Virus record (IMG/VR): IMGVR_UViG_3300038701_001310
Location: 1-21,614 of that record
Origin: a virus
DNA length: 21,614 bases
Reading direction: 5' to 3' (one strand)
The notes below the pieces were generated by a model, which was not told the origin of the DNA, made no database searches, and saw only the letters and a program-made list of their open reading frames with translations. The translations under genes and the position numbers were made by a program. This document shows positions 1 through 7,141 of this stretch, piece after piece; position 1 is the first letter of the stretch; each line of letters begins with the position of its first letter.

Positions 1-435
1 AGAACTGAAGGTGTATCTTATTCAACAGGCAGATCTGTTCTGGTTGAAGATCGGGATATGTATCGGTGTTTCCAACAATTCTTGATTGATCGTGCGATGC
101 TGCCTGTGTTTCACAAATGGGTACGGATGATCAGTATGGTGTCAGACGTTATCCCGCCCAGTAGGGTTGAGGTGATAGAAGATGCCGTCAAGTATCGACC
201 AAGAGGATGGGATTGGATCGATCCTTCCAAAGAAGTCAGTGCCAACGCAGAAGCCCTTGAGACACGTCAAACCAGTTATTCGCGCGTTGCCGCAGCACGC
301 GGTTTAGACCGAGACGAACTGTTTGATGAAATAGAGGATGACTTGCAAGCAATGGCGGATCGGGGCATAGCTCCGAAGGAAAAAGTGCCAGAAATGCCCA
401 AGATGCCCGGGCTACCCGATCCAGACGAGGAATAA
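1..435 (+). CDS. Portal protein, lambda family, C-terminal part (5' end outside window)
   Basis: The reading frame is open from base 1, so only the last 144 residues are visible. The portal forms the dodecameric ring at the capsid vertex through which DNA is packaged and the tail attaches. Visible segments that match the end of lambda-type portals are GVSYSTGRS near the window edge, the region MYRCFQQFLIDRAMLPVF, and the block W.WIDPSKE..AN..AL ending in T..SRVAAARGLD, where this family usually has a ..T....A..G.D motif. The last 25 residues are acidic and proline rich, with MPKMPGLPDPDEE at the end; this MPG motif recurs in other proteins here. The gene ends four bases before the protease-capsid start, consistent with one operon. 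Portal identity is well supported by pattern and position; the role of the tail peptide is unknown. Confidence 0.85.
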   Translation, partial: RTEGVSYSTGRSVLVEDRDMYRCFQQFLIDRAMLPVFHKWVRMISMVSDVIPPSRVEVIEDAVKYRPRGWDWIDPSKEVSANAEALETRQTSYSRVAAARGLDRDELFDEIEDDLQAMADRGIAPKEKVPEMPKMPGLPDPDEE

Positions 436-439
436 GACA

Positions 440-2296
440 ATGACTAAAGCTATTCTTTCGCAAAGGAAAGATCAAAGCAACGTCAGCAGCAGGTTAGATT
501 CCTGTAAAAGCTCTGTTCGTGCCAAGCAGAACGGCAATCTTGTGGTCCCGGTTTCTTCGGAACTGGCCGTGAAGACATGGCGCGGTAATGAAATTTTGCT
601 GCACGACTCAAAAGCTGTTGACCTTGACTTCATTGCCAGTGGCAACGCGCCCCTCTTGTACATGCACAACAGGTATGAACAGATTGGCGTGATTGAAAAT
701 GCTTATCTGGAAGGAAAGCGCCTGTACGCAGAAATTCGTTTCTCGAATAATCCGCGTGCGCAAGAAATTCGTCAAGATGTTGAAGATGGGATCGTTACCA
801 ACGTTTCCATTGGTTATCGGATTGACGAATACAAAACCTCTGATGATTCCGATGATTATGAGGTAACCCGATGGACGCCACATGAAGTGTCGTTCGTTTC
901 CATTCCGGCTGATAAAACAGTCGGCGTTGGCCGTAACTTACAGGAGAACACTATGGCCCAGATGCCCGGTCTCGAAGAAGATCAGGAGACGGACGAACAG
1001 CGTTCGGAACGTCTTGAGAAAGAAATCAATGAAATCAATGCTCTTGCTACAGAGCATAACATGAGCGACGTTGCCCGCTCGTACATCAAGGGCCAGCTTG
1101 AGCGCGGCGATGAGCCAAAACTTGCTGTATTCCGGGGCATCGCACGTTCAAAGTTGCCGGAGGATACTCCTCTCAAGGCGACTGATATCGGCATGACCGA
1201 TCAAGAACAGAAGCGTTTTTCTGTTGTCTCGGTTATGCGAGCACTCGCTGACGGTGACTGGAAGGGTGCTGAGTTTGAACGTGAGGCCATGAACGCTGCC
1301 GAAGAAAGCTCGGAACGTGGCACTCAACACGGTGGTGTGTTGTTCCCTACGGACATCATGAACCGTTGGGGTGATTTTGACATTGACGGTAATTCTTATC
1401 GCACACATGCCAATTCAAATCAGATGGGAGCCGCACTTGATGGCATCCGTGCCGCGCTCGCCACTTCGGGCAACGCAAACATTCTGACAACTGATCACCT
1501 TCAGGCGCGCTTTATTGATAACTTGCGCAATGCCTCATCTGTTCTTCGGGCAGGTGTGACCATGTTGCCGGGTCTCGACAGTGATGTCGAAATTCCCGGT
1601 GGTGATCAGAACATCGCCGCCGCGTGGTTGGCTTCGGAAGATGCGAACGTTGCGGAGAGTAACCCAACCTTCCGCAAAGTCACCTTGTCTCCTAAAGATC
1701 TTGGTGCGTTCACTGACATGACCCGCCGGATGCTTCAGCAATCGACAATCGCCCTTGAGGCGTATGTTCGGATGCAGATGATTGACGCACTTCGGATTGC
1801 CATTGATTTGGCCGGACTTTACGGCACCGGAGCTAACGGTCAGCCGGAAGGTATCGCCAACACAACCGGCATTGGTAGTGTGACTTTCGATGATGCTGGT
1901 TTTACCCCATATCCTTCTCGGGATGAGATCATTGATCTGCGTACATCGATTGCCGACACAAACCGTGGCCGTGGGGTTACCCATATTGGTAACTCTGACA
2001 TGGTTGGTGCTTTGCAGAAGACGAAAGTTGATGCTGGTTCCGGCGTGTTCCTGATGGGCGACAGCGCTGACCGTCTGGTTGGTAACCCGTTCATCGAATC
2101 CAATCAGGTTGTTGACGGAGATCTCTTCACGGGCGTCTGGGTGGATCTCATGCTTGGTATGTGGGGTGGCATTGAACTTGCACGTTCTACAGAAGCCAAG
2201 TTCCTCTCTGGTGGTATTCGCTACCGGGTCATCCAAACGGTTGATTACGCGGTTTCGCGTGTCGGTTCGTTTGCTCTGGGTAACGACGGTTCTTAA
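440..2296 (+). CDS. Prohead protease fused to HK97-fold major capsid protein
   Basis: A 618-residue fusion. Residues 30-170 form a prohead protease of the U35 family: His76 in LLYMHNR and Ser123 in TNVSIGY are the likely catalytic pair, and the family's ending PHEVSFVSIPADKTVGVGR lies at 147-165. Residues 172-300 are charged and helical, like the scaffold (delta) segment that is cleaved away. From about residue 300 to the end is the HK97-type shell domain, with blocks such as VLFPTDIMNRW, ALRIAIDLAGLYGTGANGQ and PEGIANTTGI. The protease would cut the scaffold inside the prohead. A strong internal start at 953 would allow a separate 447-residue scaffold-capsid product, expected to be needed because hundreds of shell subunits are required. 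An MPGLEED motif begins the scaffold part. A terminator follows at 2320. Fusions of these two genes occur in other phages. Confidence 0.9.
   Translation: MTKAILSQRKDQSNVSSRLDSCKSSVRAKQNGNLVVPVSSELAVKTWRGNEILLHDSKAVDLDFIASGNAPLLYMHNRYEQIGVIENAYLEGKRLYAEIRFSNNPRAQEIRQDVEDGIVTNVSIGYRIDEYKTSDDSDDYEVTRWTPHEVSFVSIPADKTVGVGRNLQENTMAQMPGLEEDQETDEQRSERLEKEINEINALATEHNMSDVARSYIKGQLERGDEPKLAVFRGIARSKLPEDTPLKATDIGMTDQEQKRFSVVSVMRALADGDWKGAEFEREAMNAAEESSERGTQHGGVLFPTDIMNRWGDFDIDGNSYRTHANSNQMGAALDGIRAALATSGNANILTTDHLQARFIDNLRNASSVLRAGVTMLPGLDSDVEIPGGDQNIAAAWLASEDANVAESNPTFRKVTLSPKDLGAFTDMTRRMLQQSTIALEAYVRMQMIDALRIAIDLAGLYGTGANGQPEGIANTTGIGSVTFDDAGFTPYPSRDEIIDLRTSIADTNRGRGVTHIGNSDMVGALQKTKVDAGSGVFLMGDSADRLVGNPFIESNQVVDGDLFTGVWVDLMLGMWGGIELARSTEAKFLSGGIRYRVIQTVDYAVSRVGSFALGNDGS
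942..955 (+). promoter_or_regulatory. Internal ribosome binding site and start for capsid without protease
   Basis: AGGAG at 942-946 is followed by six bases and then an in-frame ATG at 953-955, codon 172 of the fusion. This is the ideal spacing. It sits exactly at the junction where the protease domain ends (VGVGRNLQEN) and the scaffold segment begins (MAQMPGLEED). Initiation here would give a 447-residue scaffold-capsid protein ending at 2296. The position at a domain boundary makes chance less likely, but use of the site is inferred. Confidence 0.65.
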
Positions 2297-2319
2297 CTCT
2301 TAATCGAGTTACCCTACCT

Positions 2320-2358
2320 GACCGTGTACGGCGTTAATTTCGTACACGGTCTTTTCTT
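2320..2358 (+). terminator. Rho-independent terminator after the capsid gene
   Basis: GACCGTGTACG at 2320-2330 and its perfect complement CGTACACGGTC at 2341-2351 form an 11 bp stem with a 10-base loop. It is followed by TTTTCTT at 2352-2358. It lies 23 bases after the capsid stop, inside an operon whose next gene starts at 2381. It probably ends a share of transcripts so that capsid mRNA exceeds that of the downstream tail genes. Confidence 0.85.
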
Positions 2359-2380
2359 CAGCAATATAAGGTAAACCAAA

Positions 2381-2695
2381 ATGGCTATCGATGTGAAAAC
2401 CGGGGAAGACCCCAAGCTCAAAAACGTCCGCGCTCTGCATCAGATTGTTGTAGCAGGCACGGTTGTTGTTGTCGGTCAGGTGATGACAAAATCTGACTTC
2501 CCAACCAAGTCAGCATATCTCAATCTTCTTCACATGAACAAACCTCGCCTTGAGGAAACCAACGACGCACCGGGCCTTTATGAGAAGGTTGGTGGTGAGT
2601 GGAAGAAGCCCGCACCCGCCAAAGCTCCTGCCAAAGCTCCTGCCAAAGCTCCTGCCAAAGGCAAGGGTGGCAAGATGCCGGGTGCTGAAGACTGA
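2381..2695 (+). CDS. Small head-associated protein with Lys/Ala/Pro tail (function unknown)
   Basis: A 104-residue protein in the position that lambda uses for gpFI, between the capsid and head-joining genes. Residues 1-75 look like a small folded beta-rich domain (VRALHQIVVAGTVVVVGQV, then YLNLLHMNKPRLEE). Residues 78-95 are four PAKA-type repeats encoded by a 12-base tandem repeat, and the protein ends GGKMPGAED. A flexible basic tail beside capsid genes would suit contact with DNA or with other head proteins, but this is inference. AAGGT at 2368-2372 provides the ribosome binding site. It follows the terminator, so it is expressed by readthrough or from an unseen promoter. I do not recognise a named family. 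Confidence 0.7.
   Translation: MAIDVKTGEDPKLKNVRALHQIVVAGTVVVVGQVMTKSDFPTKSAYLNLLHMNKPRLEETNDAPGLYEKVGGEWKKPAPAKAPAKAPAKAPAKGKGGKMPGAED
2612..2659 (+). repeat. 12-base tandem repeat, four copies, encoding PAKA units
   Basis: One diverged copy GCACCCGCCAAA (2612-2623) is followed by three identical copies of GCTCCTGCCAAA (2624-2659). It is in frame and adds four residues per unit to the small head protein. The identity of the copies suggests recent expansion by slippage. Confidence 0.9.
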
Positions 2696-2697
2696 TC

Positions 2698-3012
2698 ATG
2701 CCAGCATCATTCATCACTGATGATCTTGATGTAATCCTCGGTTCCTCAGATTTTGGGGAACCGAGTGGTTCCGTTGTGTGGCAAGGCACAACCGTAACCG
2801 TGGCCATATTTGATCAGGAAGATGTTCAGGCGGAACTCGGCGAAGGTACAGGTCAGATTGTAAACTCACTCAAGATAACCGGAAAGTCTTCTGATTTTGA
2901 CGGCATCGCTGATGGCGATTCTCTCAGAGTTAGAAGTGTGACGTACACGGTTAAGCACTGGTTAGATGACGGTGAAGGTGTCATCGAAATATACTTGGCG
3001 GATGAAAACTGA
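2698..3012 (+). CDS. Head-tail joining protein, gpFII-like candidate
   Basis: A 104-residue acidic protein. Its layout resembles phage head-tail attachment proteins of the lambda gpFII type (Phage_attach family): an opening DDLDVILGSSDFGEPSGSVV, then a GTTVTVAIFD strand, a variable middle, and the closing G-D-S-L-R-V...YTVKHWLDDGEG...IYLADEN. These sit on the portal/connector and present the surface to which the finished tail binds. Its place just after the capsid genes and before the tail terminator and tube matches the lambda order. It starts two bases after the previous stop, and its TGA shares a base with the next ATG, implying translational coupling. The family call is from pattern and position. 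Confidence 0.6.
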   Translation: MPASFITDDLDVILGSSDFGEPSGSVVWQGTTVTVAIFDQEDVQAELGEGTGQIVNSLKITGKSSDFDGIADGDSLRVRSVTYTVKHWLDDGEGVIEIYLADEN

Positions 3013-3470
3013 TGGTTCATGTACGTACACAGATAAGAACTCTTGCCAAACAGGCGCTTGAGGCCGAGTTAGATCCACTGGTTTACACGGTGTTTTCATC
3101 TCGTACATACAGAAGAAACACCTCTTCGGGGAAAGCACTTGTAGACATACAGTTTACGAACGATCAGCAACAAGAACCGGCGACACAAGGTTCTGATAGA
3201 GATCACGTTGCCAGCCTTTATGTTCGTGTGCAGCGATACGGGCATGAAAATGAAATTGACGATCAGTTGGACCAAGATGAACTGAACGTTGTTGCGGCAC
3301 TCAACACCGTTGACTGGTCTAACATACTGGAAATGACCGAGCGACTAGAGCCGTTGCAGGTTAATTTTGCAGATGACGAATCGGGTGCAGAGATTATCGC
3401 TGCTCTGATAATAAGGTTTGATCTGGACTACAGGATTGACCTTGATAACCCTGAAACCCCGCTGGAATAG
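3012..3470 (+). CDS. Tail terminator / tail completion protein candidate
   Basis: A 152-residue protein with an opening helix (VHVRTQIRTLAKQALEAEL), then beta-rich segments (LVDIQFTND, ASLYVRVQRYG), an acidic DELNVVAALNT helix, and a final strand ALIIRFDLDYRID. This alpha/beta plan and its location directly before the tail tube gene fit the tail terminator group (lambda gpU or gpZ position), which caps the tube and joins it to the head. The start overlaps the preceding stop by one base (TGATG). No catalytic motif is visible. An alternative is another neck component such as a gpZ analogue. Confidence 0.55.
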   Translation: MVHVRTQIRTLAKQALEAELDPLVYTVFSSRTYRRNTSSGKALVDIQFTNDQQQEPATQGSDRDHVASLYVRVQRYGHENEIDDQLDQDELNVVAALNTVDWSNILEMTERLEPLQVNFADDESGAEIIAALIIRFDLDYRIDLDNPETPLE

Positions 3471-3479
3471 GAGATAATC

Positions 3480-3875
3480 ATGGCACGGGTGAGTGGACAC
3501 AAAGGTTTTGCTGAAGTCGGCGCCAATGAAATTGGTGAGCGTATCAGCTTTGAACTTGAAACATCTGTGAACGAACTTGAAGGTTCTACACAGGGCAATG
3601 ACTGGACAGATACAGACCCGGGGCAACTCAGTGCTTCCGGCACCATTGAAGTTTACTATGACTATACCGATGCTGGTCAAACGGCTATGGTTGTAGGTGC
3701 AACTGTTGCACTGAAGCTCTACCCTGCCAGCAAGACCGACACCCTTGAAGAAATCAGCGGTAACTTTCTGGTGACTTCCAAAAGCCAACCCGTCCCTGTT
3801 GGTGATAACGTAAAGGTTACTTACGGTATCAAAAACAAAGGGACAATCACCAGCGCTGCTTACAGTAGCCCATAA
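3480..3875 (+). CDS. Major tail tube protein
   Basis: A 131-residue protein with the features of siphophage tube subunits: GTIEVYYDYTDAGQTAMVVGATVALKLYP in the middle (residues about 57-86), followed by EEISGNFLVTSKSQPVPVGDNV and a final KNKGTITSA. Subunits stack as hexameric rings around the tape measure protein to form the DNA channel. AGGAG nine bases upstream of the ATG is one of the best ribosome binding sites of the operon, as expected for an abundant protein. It precedes the frameshifted chaperone pair and tape measure gene, the canonical order. Confidence 0.85.
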   Translation: MARVSGHKGFAEVGANEIGERISFELETSVNELEGSTQGNDWTDTDPGQLSASGTIEVYYDYTDAGQTAMVVGATVALKLYPASKTDTLEEISGNFLVTSKSQPVPVGDNVKVTYGIKNKGTITSAAYSSP

Positions 3876-3889
3876 CACGGAGTAAAAGA

Positions 3890-4255
3890 ATGACTGATAT
3901 TGATGCACTTCTCAGGGAGGAAGTTGGTTCTGTAGTTGGTACAAAAACCATTATGGAACTCGGCGGTGAAGACGTGGAAATGTTTGGCTCGCCACTCACA
4001 ACAGCCGATATCGAAAATGTACGAAAATCTTGGCCTGATTTCACAACGAACCCTTCCCCGGGCGGAATGGTTCATCTGATCATCAAACGAGCCAAAGACA
4101 CAAACGGAAATGCGGTGTTCAAGCAAAATCACCGAATGTTCCTTGAAAAACTACCAATCGAAAAGATTGTCACCGCGTTCAATGATCTGTTCGGTGAACA
4201 CCTCGATGAGCTAAATCTCGATGAGGATGACCTGACTGAAAAAAAGTCAAGCTGA
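3890..4255 (+). CDS. Tail assembly chaperone, short form (gpG-like)
   Basis: A 121-residue protein ending DDLTEKKSS. It lies between the tube and tape measure genes and ends on a slippery site, the hallmark of the lambda G/GT pair. The segment MELGGEDVEMFGSPLTTADIENVRKSW is followed by a region naming a folded N-terminal domain shared with the long form. Such chaperones bind the tape measure protein and recruit tube subunits; they are absent from the virion. GGAG upstream of the ATG provides the ribosome binding site. Sequence similarity to a named family was not established; the call rests on position plus the frameshift. Confidence 0.85.
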   Translation: MTDIDALLREEVGSVVGTKTIMELGGEDVEMFGSPLTTADIENVRKSWPDFTTNPSPGGMVHLIIKRAKDTNGNAVFKQNHRMFLEKLPIEKIVTAFNDLFGEHLDELNLDEDDLTEKKSS

Positions 4256-4401
4256 GGTCGAATGAATACACTCTGGTTTGTTGGCAAATTGCATATGCCT
4301 TCGGCCTAGATATACATTCCGTTCTCAGATGGCCTATCTCAAGAGTAAACGAGTGCTTGGCATTTTTTGCAATCAGAGCAGAGGATAAAGATAACGGATG
4401 A
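3890..4401 (+). CDS. Tail assembly chaperone, long form by -1 frameshift (gpGT-like)
   Basis: Ribosomes that slip back one base on A AAA AAG (4240-4246) continue from 4246 in the -1 frame, which stays open to TGA at 4399-4401. The product is about 170 residues: 119 from the short form plus 51 new. The extension contains YTLVCWQIAYAFGLDIHSVL and WPISRVNECLAFFAIRAEDK, a W..........E.LAF...R pattern typical of the T part of gpGT. The -1 frame has no good independent start, which supports frameshifting over a separate gene. Its stop overlaps the ATG of the tape measure gene (ATGA at 4398-4401). The long form is expected to be a minor product that tethers the tube protein to the tape measure. Confidence 0.85.
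4239..4246 (+). promoter_or_regulatory. Programmed -1 ribosomal frameshift site, A AAA AAG
   Basis: Seven A then G, with the zero-frame codons AAA (4241-4243) and AAG (4244-4246). This is exactly the efficient bacterial heptamer used by dnaX. The zero-frame stop follows three codons later at 4253. Inspection found no strong stimulatory stem directly downstream. Confidence 0.85.
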
Positions 4402-6419
4402 AGGGTGTAGTCTTCAACTTCAACGCTAGGAACCGTGCAGCACCAGCACAGGCTTCCTTTAACTCAGGCATGAAGAAAACCGAGACGCAGACCAGATCTG
4501 CGTCTCAGGCACTCAAGAACTTCACGTTGCGTGCCGCTGGCTTCAAGAAACAAATGCAGGGTGCCGAGATGGTCACGAACAAAGTGACCAGAGCAAACGG
4601 CTCAATGATGCGTGGTATGAGCATGAACCGGCGCGTCATTCAAGGCGTAGGTATGCAGGTGTCTGACTTCGCCGTACAGATGGCCGGTGGTCAAAACGCC
4701 ATACTTGCGTTCACTCAAAACGTACCGCAAGTTGTTCAAATGTTTGGCGCTTGGGGCGGCGTACTTGCCGGTTTGATCACCGTACTTGGTACACTGACTT
4801 TGGTTCTTTATAATTCCGGGGGTGCTATAAATGACCTCCTGCCCATGACTGGTGTACTGAGAAGTGATTTCGAAGCACTGGGCCGGATTGTAAATGACGT
4901 TAAAGAGATCTTCTTTGACTTCGCTAATTTGGTGGTCAACAACCTCGACGTAATACTCATATCCGTGACCATCCTTGGCACTTACATGGCTGGCAAATGG
5001 GTCTTCTCGTTCATTGCCGCCAAGGGTGCTGTGATGTCACTAGTTGGCGCACTGAACTTCCTTAAAGCCGCACTGATAAAGACAGGTATGGGTGCACTGA
5101 TCGTTCTTTTGGGCTATGCGGTTGAAAGGACACTGGCTCTGAAGCAACAGATAGGTGACACTGGACAAACCTTTGCGCTCTTGAGCGAGGTTGTTCGTGA
5201 AGCTCTTTCAAACATTCGTCAGTACCTTGAAGCTCTTTTGTATTTTAACAGTGGTGTCTGGTTGGCGATATTTTCAGTTGCCACGGACAAGCTCGCGGAT
5301 CTCGTGAACTGGACAAAAGATATCTTTCTTAACAAGATGATCGGCGCGTTCGTTGGGATGGGCGGTGTTATTGTCGGCATCTTTGAAGGTTTGTGGGTAG
5401 GGATACGGAACGCTTTCGCAGAGGGTTGGAACGCAACAGTAGATGCGCTGACAGGACCGATCAGTAAGTTTGAAGAAAAGATAGTTTCTTTGCGTCGTCG
5501 CCTCGGCATCAAGATAGACTATGAGCCGATGGACTTTAGTGGTGCAAAGATTGACATAAACGAAAGTGCTCAAATCGGCACGCGGATAAAAGAGAATTTT
5601 GAGAAGGCTTTCAATCAAGATTACATAGGTGATTTGGGACAGGATCTCAAAGGCATCTCTCAGGAAGCCGGGCGTGCGTCTGAGAACATGATGACGGCTG
5701 GTAACAATATAATTGAGGCTGTTGTCCAAGTCTCACCAAAACTTCGTGAACTGATGGAGCGAATGAGGGCTATTAAGGAAGAAAGCATAGACATACGAGA
5801 TGTATTTGGTTCGGGCAAAGAAGATGAAGAAGGTGGCGGTAAAGACAAAAAGGGCGGCGACCCCTTCGGGCTTGGTCAAATAATGCGCGGCATTAAAGAC
5901 ATGGTTTCTGAGGCCAAGAAGGCCGCAGAGGAAGTCATGTCGAAGTTTGAAGAAATGCAGAACGCTATAAGCCAGACGATGTTGCAATCCTTCAAGGGTG
6001 TACTGAGTGGTACAGAGAGTATCGGTGATGCTGCTATAAAGGTTCTCGATTCAATCATCGAAAAAACTATCGATCTACTCATGCAACCTATCTTCGATGA
6101 GATAGCCGGTAACATCTCAGGTAACATATTTAAGTCTGTAGGCGGCGGCATAAACGGCAGTGGCGGGTTTTTTCCGTCTTTCGACGGTGGTGGCTACACC
6201 GGCAAAGGTGTGAGGGCTGGTGGTCTGGACGGCAAGGGCGGTCGCATGGCTATCTTACACCCCAACGAGACCGTCACGGATCACAGCAAGGGTGACGGCA
6301 CCTCCGGTCCTACAACCGTGAACATCAACCTGAACGGTGTGACTGACTTTGAATCATTTGAAAAATCTCGCCGTCAACTCAAGGCTGAGGCCGCATTGCT
6401 AGCTAGGAGCGTAGGCTGA
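4398..6419 (+). CDS. Tail tape measure protein
   Basis: A 673-residue protein, the longest of the tail assembly section. It sets tail length, fills the tube and is released into the cell envelope at infection. Hydrophobic stretches lie at about 115-138, 184-209 and 211-242, as expected for membrane insertion. The middle (about 360-560) is helical and charged with a Gly/Lys/Asp linker (GKEDEEGGGKDKKGGD). The C-terminal FDGGGYTGKGVRAGG...GRMAILHPNETVTDH is the recognisable ending of many siphophage tape measures. Using the usual rule of about 0.15 nm per residue, the tail would be near 100 nm (an estimate). The start overlaps the stop of the frameshifted chaperone. The N-terminal MKGVVFNFNARNR is basic. 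Confidence 0.9.
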   Translation: MKGVVFNFNARNRAAPAQASFNSGMKKTETQTRSASQALKNFTLRAAGFKKQMQGAEMVTNKVTRANGSMMRGMSMNRRVIQGVGMQVSDFAVQMAGGQNAILAFTQNVPQVVQMFGAWGGVLAGLITVLGTLTLVLYNSGGAINDLLPMTGVLRSDFEALGRIVNDVKEIFFDFANLVVNNLDVILISVTILGTYMAGKWVFSFIAAKGAVMSLVGALNFLKAALIKTGMGALIVLLGYAVERTLALKQQIGDTGQTFALLSEVVREALSNIRQYLEALLYFNSGVWLAIFSVATDKLADLVNWTKDIFLNKMIGAFVGMGGVIVGIFEGLWVGIRNAFAEGWNATVDALTGPISKFEEKIVSLRRRLGIKIDYEPMDFSGAKIDINESAQIGTRIKENFEKAFNQDYIGDLGQDLKGISQEAGRASENMMTAGNNIIEAVVQVSPKLRELMERMRAIKEESIDIRDVFGSGKEDEEGGGKDKKGGDPFGLGQIMRGIKDMVSEAKKAAEEVMSKFEEMQNAISQTMLQSFKGVLSGTESIGDAAIKVLDSIIEKTIDLLMQPIFDEIAGNISGNIFKSVGGGINGSGGFFPSFDGGGYTGKGVRAGGLDGKGGRMAILHPNETVTDHSKGDGTSGPTTVNINLNGVTDFESFEKSRRQLKAEAALLARSVG

Positions 6420-7141
6420 TGTCGCAGATTGATCTTTTACTCCCTCTTACGGTTAGACCCGGCTTCATGGGTGCACCTACGTTCAACACCTCTGTTGTAC
6501 AACTTAGGGGCGGGGCGGAGTACAGAACATCTTTGTGGGCTAATCCCCTGAGAATGTACGAGGTTGGTTTTAATTCCCGTACAGCCGAAACCGTTATCGA
6601 TGAGCTGATAACCTTCATTCTTTTGACGAAAGGTTCTCTTTATACGTTCAGGATGCGTGACTGGTCAGACTATAAGGCCGATGAGACAATCCTTGGTGCC
6701 GGTGACGGGACAATCAATTACTTCCGGCTGTATAAGGATTATGATTCCTATCGCCGTAGAATTGTGTATCCTTCATTGGATAATATGAAGGTTTACTTGG
6801 ATTCAGATCTGGCAGACCCAGACAGCTACTTTATTGATCAAGATAACGGTACGGTAGTTTTTGCAACACCGCCCGCTTCTGGGGTTACAGTATCTTGGTC
6901 TGGCGAATTTTACGTGCCCGTCAGGTTTTCTGATGATTCAATGGACATCATCATGAGCTACAGCAAGTATGGGCATACTGGTAGCATTTCGATCAAAGAA
7001 GTGAGGACCAGAGAAAACATCTCGACTGATGTTTATGATGACATCATCGAAATAATCACAGTGTACGGCAGAGAAAGTTTGTCAGACTTCTTTGACGTGC
7101 TGGATATTCATATAAATGAGAAATGGAGACTGTCATGGTGA
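6419..7141 (+). CDS. Distal tail protein, DUF2460 family (GTA gp12-like)
   Basis: A 240-residue protein that caps the tube and starts the baseplate. The family pattern is clear: LYTFRMRDWSDYKADETILGAGDGTINYFRLYKDY (about residues 79-113), then a R.IVYPSLDNMKVYLD strand, the VDQ-like FIDQDNGTVVFATPPASGVTVSW block, and FYVPVRFSDDSMDI. In gene transfer agents this protein precedes the DUF2163 hub gene; here a tailspike gene lies between them. It begins with a one-base overlap (TGATG) and its end overlaps the tailspike gene by 7 or 19 bases depending on the start used. Confidence 0.9.
   Translation: MSQIDLLLPLTVRPGFMGAPTFNTSVVQLRGGAEYRTSLWANPLRMYEVGFNSRTAETVIDELITFILLTKGSLYTFRMRDWSDYKADETILGAGDGTINYFRLYKDYDSYRRRIVYPSLDNMKVYLDSDLADPDSYFIDQDNGTVVFATPPASGVTVSWSGEFYVPVRFSDDSMDIIMSYSKYGHTGSISIKEVRTRENISTDVYDDIIEIITVYGRESLSDFFDVLDIHINEKWRLSW

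Noticed and set aside
1535-2236. 233-codon open frame on the - strand opposite the capsid gene
   Set aside because: It mirrors a strongly supported capsid gene, looks like no known protein and has no clear start site; it is a shadow frame.
3345-3908. 187-codon open frame on the - strand opposite the tail terminator and tube genes
   Set aside because: It spans two well-supported + strand genes and their junction, and its residue composition is not protein-like.
4256-4397. Apparent noncoding gap between chaperone and tape measure genes
   Set aside because: It is explained by the -1 frame of the frameshifted chaperone.
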